From the NCBI RefSeq assembly GCF_002127325.2, contig NC_035435.2:133216904-133280903 (forward strand): a stretch of DNA of 64,000 bases, read 5' to 3'. The DNA comes from Helianthus annuus. Lineage: Eukaryota; Streptophyta; Magnoliopsida; Asterales; Asteraceae. The position numbers and the translations under genes are program-made. Below, one piece after another: positions 57,229-64,000 of the stretch. The stretch's first letter is position 1, and each line of letters opens with the position of its first letter. The notes below the pieces were generated by a model. The model ran no database searches. It was not told the DNA's origin and saw only the letters and a list, made by a program, of their open reading frames with translations.

Positions 57229-57672
57229 TCACATGTCGGCGAGCCACTCCTCCACCTCCCTTGGAAGGAGAAAGGAGGGCTCATTTGCATTAGTTTGAGG
57301 AGTTTCGATTTCCGCTGGAATCTCTTGTGGGTGTTCCATGGGGGGTTCCGCGGGAAAGTCTTCCCACCCGGTAGGGTTGTTAACCCCGAGTGCCAAGTTC
57401 CAGTCCTGTTGTGGAAGGACTGGTTCCATCGGGGGTGCTACAAGAATATTTAACCTCTGGTGCAAGAGGTTAATTTCTTGGAAGCTACTTTCGAGTCCCA
57501 CCGTAAGATCGTTAATACGGTCAATTGGGACCTCCTCTACTGACGTCATTTCGTCGAGAGCCTCCCTTAATGCTATCACATAGTGCACAAGCGTAGCTTC
57601 AACGGAGGGCCTTCTTCCCCTTCGGCTGTTTGATGAATGAACGGACGATGTTTCGCTGTTTTCACTCGCCAT
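57229..57672 (-). CDS. Small acidic ORF in element E, unknown function
   Basis: 147 residues from ATG 57672, uninterrupted. It starts MASENSETSSVHSSNSRRGRR (Ser- and Arg-rich), then a probable helix/coiled coil (about 25-80: LVHYVIALREALDEM, ESSFQEINLLHQRLNIL), then a Pro/Glu/Asn-rich tail ending REVEEWLADM. It has no zinc knuckle and no membrane segment. It lies downstream of the other ORF on the same strand and could be a Gag-like or accessory protein. I do not recognise a family. Confidence 0.5.
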   Translation of the reverse strand: MASENSETSSVHSSNSRRGRRPSVEATLVHYVIALREALDEMTSVEEVPIDRINDLTVGLESSFQEINLLHQRLNILVAPPMEPVLPQQDWNLALGVNNPTGWEDFPAEPPMEHPQEIPAEIETPQTNANEPSFLLPREVEEWLADM

Positions 57673-58289
57673 TCTACGAAAAATAAACCGAAAAACAGTT
57701 TATGTGATGAAACAGTATCTGGACACGGCCCCGTGTTCATCTTTCTGCAGAATTTTGATGCAAGGAATCTTGAAGTTTTAAGTTATTTTCTGAATTTATG
57801 TAGGCTTCTTGGATATTAATAACTTTAAACAACGTTACACAACATGTTTTTACCAAGATTCCATGAACAAAACTCATTGCTTCCTACCACAAAGGTTGAA
57901 GAATTCAAGCTTTTGATGGTAGTTCTTGGAGAAAGATGAAAAAGAAGGAAATGGCTAGAAGAGGAAAGGACAAGATGGGTTATTGGAACCTTCTTTTAGA
58001 CTTACCTAGGATTGTTTGAGAGAAGATTCCTTCAAATCTCTGTCCCAAGTTGGTCCAAATGTGCAGAATTCTTGGCTGCATTTATAGAAAACGACAGCAT
58101 CCTGGACACGGCTCCGTGTTCGCTGGACACGGCCCCGTGTGCAGGTGAAATTCTGACACAGTTTGTCCGTATTCTAATGTTCTGATCAGAAGGGAATCTT
58201 TTGGTGAACACGGGGGCGTGTTGGCTGGACACGGCCCCGTGTCGACGGGTCTCTATTTTTTATGAAGTTGTCTAGTTTTTTTAGGGAGC

Positions 58290-58931
58290 TTATCTGTTAT
58301 CGGGTGGCTCTTGATTGGTTGGGACAACCCCAAAGTGCCTAAGATACCTTAATTGTCCTATACTAAGGCGAGAACGCAAGAGGTTATCGGTGAGGGTAAT
58401 TCCTATTTTCATTCTAGGTGGATAAGTCCAACCCTTTCCCGGGCTCTCGTTAAAGAAGGTGTATGCCGAATCGCTCAGGTCTATTTATGCACCGAACGAA
58501 GTCGATGGAGAGTCCTTCACGGCACAATCGGCACAGGGACGACTATCGTCCAAGTCTTTTCTAGGTATGAAGGTATTTTCGGGAGCAACGAGGTTGTCGG
58601 AATGCGGTTCCAACATTTCCTCATGGTCATTGTCTTGGGGCGGATCAATAAAATCCTTCCTAAGTTCCTTTGACCAATTTAGAATTAGTTCTTCTAATTG
58701 AAATAACTCGTCAAGGAGCATTTCCCCTAGAATATCTGGCTGGGCGCATTCAAGGGAGATATAGTGCTTATTTTTACTTTCGCCCCTCTTAAGGTTATAA
58801 GGAATCGGTGGGTCTATATAGTGGGGCCTATAATTTAGAAAATAACATTTTAATTCTTCATGTTCGCCTCCACATAATTGACACCACATACCATAAGAGT
58901 GCCGAAAGTAAAAAGAATTACTATCACTCAT
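58290..58931 (-). pseudogene. ORF with an unusual Cys/His knuckle in element E, one stop
   Basis: From ATG 58931 (MSDSNSFYF). CQLCGGEHEELKC at about residues 15-27 is C-x2-C-x3-H-x4-C, one residue shorter than a retroviral zinc knuckle. Then come YRPHYIDPPIPY, an acidic/hydrophobic helix (LLDELFQLEELILNWSKELR) and a segment with CADC. A TAA at 58485-58487 interrupts it. The same frame continues for 64 codons to 58290, with a basic/aromatic segment (GKGWTYPPRMKIGITL), so the stop is probably a mutation. It may be a reduced Gag. Family not recognised. Confidence 0.5.
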
Positions 58932-59216
58932 GTTTGTGTCAGAAATTACCAACCGTCGGGATCTAACGGTTCTGTTTTCAGTAAGAGAATCTTGGGCACG
59001 GGGGCGTGTTGAGTGGACACGACCCCGTGTTCAGCTTACTGTCTGACTTAAAACAGGATTGCCAGTTCCAATGATTGAGCACGGGGGCGTGTTCAGCGGG
59101 CACGGCCTGTGCTGAGCTCTGCAGAAGCTGAAAAACTAAGAAAATCCTAAAAATTAAAAAGAAAAATAAAAAATATGATTAGGCCGTTGATTCCTAACTT
59201 TCTTAAAATCCTTGTC

Positions 59217-59234
59217 TCCCCGGCAACGGCGCCA
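59217..59234 (-). promoter_or_regulatory. Element E primer-binding site (Asp tRNA)
   Basis: TCCCCGGCAACGGCGCCA on the plus strand reads TGGCGCCGTTGCCGGGGA, six bases inside the right LTR. This is the usual Athila/Tat-type primer site and differs from the Met primer used by A to D. Confidence 0.93.
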
Positions 59235-59240
59235 AAAACT

Positions 59241-60946
59241 TGATGCGTGTGTAGTGTATATATAATTTAGATGTATAATTAAGCCCTTTTTACACCTTTA
59301 GCCAAGTTTTAAATTTATAAAACACGATATTCACTAACACTAAACACACATATGGGCAAGTGCACCCATCGTGGACGTAGTATAGTGTTGGTAAGATACC
59401 GAGGTCGTCCAAGGACACAAGAGCTTTTAATACCGTTAATACCGGTTTATCCTCAACGTCTAATCAAATCAAAAAGTGAGAAAAATGTTTTTAAGCTAAG
59501 AAAATAAAAACTAACTAAATGCTGAAAAATAAAATAAAAATAAAAAACAGATAGACAAGATGAATCACTTGGATCCGACTCGTGTATTAGTATAACCTTT
59601 GATTATTTCCGCACTTTTGCACTTGTTTAAGAGATTATCTTAGTTATTGTAGTAGGCCCCTCTTTTGAAGGCGACGTTACCCTCAACCCAGTAGTTTGAG
59701 TCAGCAAGGATACAATCCTAAAGGGTTGGATTATTGGAAGATAATGAATTAAGTTATTAATGCAAATTATGGTAGGCCCCGCTTTTGGCGGTGACGTTAC
59801 CCTCGGCTAAGTAGTCTGAGTCAGCAGGGATACAGTCCTAAATAGCCGGGTTATAGTATTAATAGTAGTTAACTTATGAGGGGGTCAAAGAGTTTGGATC
59901 CCCGCCATCCAATACCTATGGGTATTGAAGGAGATCCTACTAAATTTGACCCAGGTCCCAAGCAGGACCTCTAAACGCTGAACAAGGGCAAGACCCTTAC
60001 CAAACCGTTCCCTTAACCCCCGACCAGGTAGCCAACATACCTCCATATAGACCGTGGAGATATGAATGGTGAAAATCTTTTATTTTATATAGACAGTAAA
60101 ATAATCCCAAGACACCACGGACAAACGATAAGGAAAGATCACCTTCAACATAAGCAACTAGTTATTAAAGTCATTAATACAAAACCAAATAAAAAGTGCA
60201 AAAGATTAAAAATAAAAAGTATTATACTAAACACTTGTCTTCACCAAGTGATGTAAGAGACTTAGGCAAACATGGCCTTGATTGTCAAGAACTCTTACTA
60301 TCGATCTTGGATCCCGAGACGACTCACACACTCTACGATGGACAATGGATAATGGTGGTGGATGATGGTGTTATGGTGGTGGTGGGTGGTGGATGAAGTG
60401 TGAGAGAGGTGGTGTGCCAAGGGATGAGATGGAATGAAACCAAGCACTCCTATTTATAGGCTGAACAGAAGGCTGGGCACGGCCGCGTGTCCGCTGGACA
60501 CGCCCCCGTGCCCGTCTGACACTCTCTCTCCTCATTAATTGTAATTCGCAATTACAATTAATGTGCCTGCTGTACTTTCACCACGCCCCCGTGCTCACTG
60601 GACACGGCCCCGTGGTGGGCAATAGAAGCTTCTACAAGTTTGTCTTTTCTGCTGCTTCTTGGGCACGGCCCCGTGCTGGCTGAGCACGGGGCGTGTTCAG
60701 GCTTCTGGTTTCTCTTCTTTGCTTTGGAGGATGCCGTTGAGGGTTCGGGCAGTCTACTTTTATTCCTTTTCTTGTACTTATGCTAGAATTAGTTGCCTTT
60801 TTGCTTCTTTTGTTAATTTGAGCTCATTTCATCCTGAAAAATACAAAAGGAAGACAAAAACACTCTTTTTCCAACATTAGTACTTAAAAAGGGTTAGTTT
60901 TATGCCTTAATTGATGTGATTTATATGTTGCATTTTACACACATCA
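59241..60946 (-). repeat. Element E 5' LTR (right)
   Basis: 1706 bp. TATA box at 60449-60460. A 9-bp duplication (TTAATACCG) distinguishes it from the left LTR. Palindrome pairs start at 60478/60499, 60582/60603 and 60664/60685. Confidence 0.93.
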
Positions 60947-60950
60947 GTTA

Positions 60951-61480
60951 CGCTACCACCACCACCACCACACCCGCCTAACCACCACCACCACCACTAC
61001 CACCACAGCCACCACCACACCCGCCTAACCACCACCACCACCACCACAGCCACCACCACACCTGCCTAACCACCACCACCACTACCACCACAGCCACCAC
61101 CACACCCGCCTAACCACCACCACAACCACCACCACCACAGCCACCACCACACCTGCCTAACCACCACCACAACAACCACCACCACCACCACAACCTCCAC
61201 CACAACCACCGCCACCACAATCAGCACCACCACCACCACCACCACAACCACGACAGCCACCACCACAGCCACCACCACCACCACCACCACTACCACCCCC
61301 AATGCCGTCAATCACCACCGCCGTCATTCCCCACCACAGTCAATCCCTCACCGCCGTCAATCCCCCACCGCCACCAATCCCCCACTGCCGTCAATCCCCC
61401 ACCGCCGTCAATCCCCCACCACCGTCAAACCCAACACCACCATCAAACCCAACACCACCGTCAAACCCAACACCACCACA
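60951..61480. repeat. CCACC/GCCTAACC minisatellite, copy 3
   Basis: About 530 bp of CCACCACCACAGCC units with GCCTAACC inserts, then GCCGTCAATCCCCCACC units. A larger period of about 60 bp is visible (61015-61180). Val- or Gly-rich minus frames are artefacts. Confidence 0.85.
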
Positions 61481-61760
61481 AACGGCGGAAATAAAACCAA
61501 AAAATAAAAAAAAGGTTGAAGATTAAGCAATAAAATTTAGAATACAAACTAACCTCCATCGTGTGGTCCAGAGTTTGTCTTGTGAAGATCGTGTGGTCCA
61601 GAGCGTTTGTGTGTGTGTTCTTGGTGTTTTAGTGTGTGAGTTTTCAAATTTTAGATCTACTTTACCCCTTTATTGAAGTTGGGAAAGTGTTTGTGTTCAA
61701 TGAGAGCCGTATGGTTCAATGAGCACCTTATAGGAGTTGTTGGATTTAAAGCGTATGAAG
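61481..61760. repeat. Shared flank of CCACC minisatellite, copy 3
   Basis: AAATAAAACCA, a double GTGTGGTCCAGAG (61561 and 61590), TTTTAGATCTA and CAATGAG.GCCGTATGG with CAATGAGCACC. Same order as copies 1 and 2. Confidence 0.55.
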
Positions 61761-61920
61761 TGTATAAAGGATATACTATAACCAATTTATCAGCTCCTGT
61801 ACAGGAGGATAATCTGGTTAAGGCTTATGTGTTCTATGTGAGATGTGTGAGTTCGAAACCCGGGGGAAGCCGGTCCGATACAGAAGGACCCCTCCCTTTT
61901 TTATTTGACATTTTTTGTTA
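61761..61920 (+). repeat. SINE-like segment with Pol III A and B box-like motifs, copy 2
   Basis: A box TGGTTAAGGCT at 61815-61825 and B box GTTCGAAACC at 61851-61860, 36 bp apart, then a T-rich end (CCTCCCTTTTTTATTT). See 7100-7240 for the first copy. Confidence 0.4.
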
Positions 61921-62189
61921 TTCATTTATTTATACTAAAATTAATTCCTTTTATTAAAAAAAAAAAACAGATTTCATTTTTAGTTTGAGTCAACAATTTT
62001 AAATCCCTTTAAAAAAATAGTTTTCTTTTATTTTGTACTTTTTTTTATATGAAGCACTTTAATTAAAAAAATTTTATAAAAAAATTGTTGCGAACACTAT
62101 ATTTGACGGATGTTACAATATATTTAAATTATAATAAAGAGAAACATTAATAAGTTCGTTGCGTACACTATGTTTCATGGATGCTACAC
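61921..62189 (-). repeat. 3' flank of the MULE gene
   Basis: GTTGCGAACACTATATTTGA with CGGATGTTACA (62088-62118) and GTTGCGTACACTATGTTTCA with TGGATGCTACA (62158-62188) are tandem copies about 70 bp apart. The same motif is in the palindrome (8233-8262). AT-rich otherwise. Confidence 0.6.
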
Positions 62190-64000
62190 CTAACACAAGT
62201 CAATAATTTCTTTTTGTCGAGTTCTATTACTACGTAGTAACGCCCTACCCTGTGCAATACGAGACATGTACATTGTCTCCCATTCCATAGCTTCCATACT
62301 TCGGTATATATTCCAAAGTCCATTTGGTACTGGCATCGGGCTATCATCCGCTAACTTAACCATGATGAAATGGCTATCTTCGACATAAGCAATCGTTAAA
62401 ATGGAATGGTTCGGGTAAACCTGCGGTCCATCGAACATCGCGAAGTAAGTTTGACAAACACCATTGCTTAAATGTTGAACAATCACCCCAAATTTTTGAG
62501 CCACCAACAACCCTGTGTAGGGAAACCACATCCAGCATGACATAGGTGCAGGTTCAACATTTAACCAATTTATCGATCGATACACATTTTCGTAACATCC
62601 CTTGTCCAATGATTCGAGTATATGCCCCCAACGCTTTTTGTTAATGAACATCTCGTCGAGTAGCTCTTGGCGGACCCACTTCCACTGTTTCTGGTCATAC
62701 CCCAAACCCATAGATATGGATCGAAACCCACAGTTACCGTCTGGGTGGGCATCTTCGATATGAGTTATGTATCTCCGATAGCTAGATGGAAGCCAATCCT
62801 TAAAACGCTCGATCATGTTTTTGTACCTATAATTGGCAAAAAAATAAAAACTAAAAAATATTAAAAAATAAAAAATTGTAAAAGAATTCTAAATATATGT
62901 ATGTATATACGTATGTACCTGTGCCCGGCCAACAGTGGAAAGTCTTTATCTATAATCGGAAGTGTATTTTTTTCTTCTTTGCTTTTCTTTGAACGACTAC
63001 GTCGCACATTTGGCTTTTTGAGTGTAGTCGTTCCTCTGTGATTCGGGTTCTTTATCTTTACGTCTCGCAAGGTCTTCATTCTTTTGTTGTTTTGCTTTCG
63101 TAGTTGGGCGGCCCCGGGTATCTTGTTGTACCTCAGGCGGTTGATGGTCAGTCATACTTGGATTCAACACCGCTTTCATCTTCGACAACATACTTTTTAA
63201 CACTAGAGGTTGCTGCGTATGTAGTTGCTGTGTGAGTTTATCCATTTCCGCCTGAATATTACACTCGTCTTAATTAAGTTTTTCTGTCAAAAAATCAAGT
63301 TTTATCCAAAATCTATCTATCGCGACAAGTGGAATTTTGCAACCTGTTTTTCAAGAATCATTGTTAAAACATGAAGTATAATGATGATTATATTCTATGG
63401 ATCGAAGCATATGTTATAGTTGTTATGTTACATGTTTTTTCCCACCACTCCATCTGACAAGCACATGGCAACCCACAACCCGTAGAAAGCTGGTGGCCAC
63501 AAGTCCCCCCTCCTGCCCTCAACGCATGTAGCTTCTTCCTCTCGACAACCAATAACTCTAAGGCTTTTTAGGAAACATTACCGCGTAGGTTGTCAAAAAA
63601 ATGGAAATCTGTGGTCCCCCATTTGCACGGACCTGCTCTCCTGAAAACTAAGTTTTATTTGTATCTTTTGTGACTCTACAACCTTGCCAACAAGACACAC
63701 AAGTCTATGGAGCAAGTTGTTTGGCCCTTTAATGTATCTCTTAAACTTAGAATGCTGGCTTTCAACTCTGTTGGTTGTATGTTGACCAAAATTGGCGACT
63801 GTGTTAGTCCAAGCTGAAACAAACTTTTCTTTATAATCTTTCAGCCACACATCATACAAATAATCCAGAACATCTGAAAAAAAATTGAATACAATGATTT
63901 GTAATGTTTGTATGTATATATGTATGGATGGATGAATGTATGTAAACTAATGATAATATATACCTGATCGTTCATCGTTAACTAGTCACGTGAAAAGCCG
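62190..64000 (-). pseudogene. MULE transposase C-terminus with SWIM finger and OTU protease domain, partial
   Basis: Minus strand, entering from beyond the window. Exon 64000-63964 (ERS) is followed by an intron 63963-63874 (GT...TTTTTTTTCAG). The next exon has VSAWTNTVANFGQHTTNRVE and SQHSKFKRYI, typical of MULE/FAR1-type transposases. Further on CGHQLSTGCGLPCACQM (63505-63445) is a SWIM-like zinc finger. Then comes a linker DHQPPEVQQDTRGRPTTKAK with frame changes. A second intron is 62918-62827. The last exon (62826-62190) holds an OTU cysteine protease domain: DAHPDGNCGFRSI (Asp/Cys) and VEDSHFIMVKL (His). This domain order is known for plant MULEs; the role of the OTU protease in transposition is not established. 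Stops and frameshifts between 63595 and 62920 suggest a pseudogene, though the OTU exon is open. Confidence 0.8.

Larger units (their letters stand above)
53645..60946 (-). mobile_element. Element E: non-autonomous Tat/Athila-type LTR retrotransposon
   Basis: LTRs of 1694 and 1706 bp (53645-55338, 59241-60946), TGATG...CATCA ends, and a perfect target duplication GTTAC (53640-53644, 60947-60951). The primer site matches tRNA-Asp, as in Athila/Tat-type elements. The purine tract AAGTGTGGGGGTATT precedes the left LTR. Internal length is only 3.9 kb, with two small ORFs and no polymerase. It carries 13 pairs of CACGG-type palindromes. LTRs differ by about 1% plus small indels by eye. Confidence 0.93.

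Noticed and set aside
61815..61860. A true tRNA gene
   Set aside because: Only the A and B box-like motifs are present; no acceptor stem or anticodon arm can be paired.

Overview
The window is plant nuclear DNA, almost certainly from a flowering plant and most likely a eudicot. Evidence: plant LTR retrotransposons of the chromovirus, SIRE-like copia and Tat/Athila types, primer sites matching plant initiator-Met and Asp tRNAs, TTTAGGG-type telomere-like units, a Mutator-like transposase with an OTU protease domain, and a GRF zinc-finger gene of plant type. An Asteraceae source is my impression from the repeat families, not a demonstrated fact. I see no bacterial gene, operon, CRISPR array, rRNA or tRNA gene, and no ordinary intact host gene. 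Most of the sequence is transposons nested in transposons.

Layout. 1-2040 is degraded repeat DNA with small tandem repeats. 2041-8435 is a patchwork of Mutator-associated repeats: AT-rich DNA, CCACC minisatellites, a spliced GRF zinc-finger ORF (+), a broken Athila-ORF1-like gene (-), long (AAT)n arrays, a palindrome with arms of about 285 bp, and the tail of an OTU/MULE gene. 8561-52474 is one terminal-inverted-repeat element lying in a (TAA)n tract and split by two LTR retrotransposons. Copia element A (8668-25415, minus, TSD TGCAA) carries chromovirus B (12266-22095, minus, TSD TTGGT). Gag-only gypsy-like element C (26896-52250, plus, TSD GCAGG/GTAGG) carries chromovirus D (33622-50057, minus, TSD TGATT), which in turn carries a solo LTR of the B family (40481-42669, TSD TACAA). 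53645-60946 is element E, a non-autonomous Tat/Athila-type element (minus, TSD GTTAC). 60947-64000 returns to CCACC minisatellite and a minus-strand MULE transposase/OTU gene that runs off the right edge.

How the parts work. None of the full-length retroelements looks autonomous. B has two in-frame stops, a frameshift and a changed RNase H residue. D has stops, a frameshift, a changed integrase residue and an LTR inserted in its protease. A has lost most of pol. C encodes only Gag. E encodes two small proteins of unknown function and no polymerase. LTR-pair divergence judged by eye (A about 1.5%, D about 1%, E about 1%, B about 0.5%) agrees with the nesting order where it can be tested (B younger than A).

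The most unusual signals are these: 13 pairs of CACGG...CGTG palindromes in element E, every pair at exactly 21-bp spacing; a pol reading frame in B that is translated through its own polypurine tract and stops inside the LTR, next to evidence that the LTR end has moved; a candidate in-frame 90-nt intron in B gag; a long near-perfect palindrome at a MULE end; and a gag-only element with large internal repeats.
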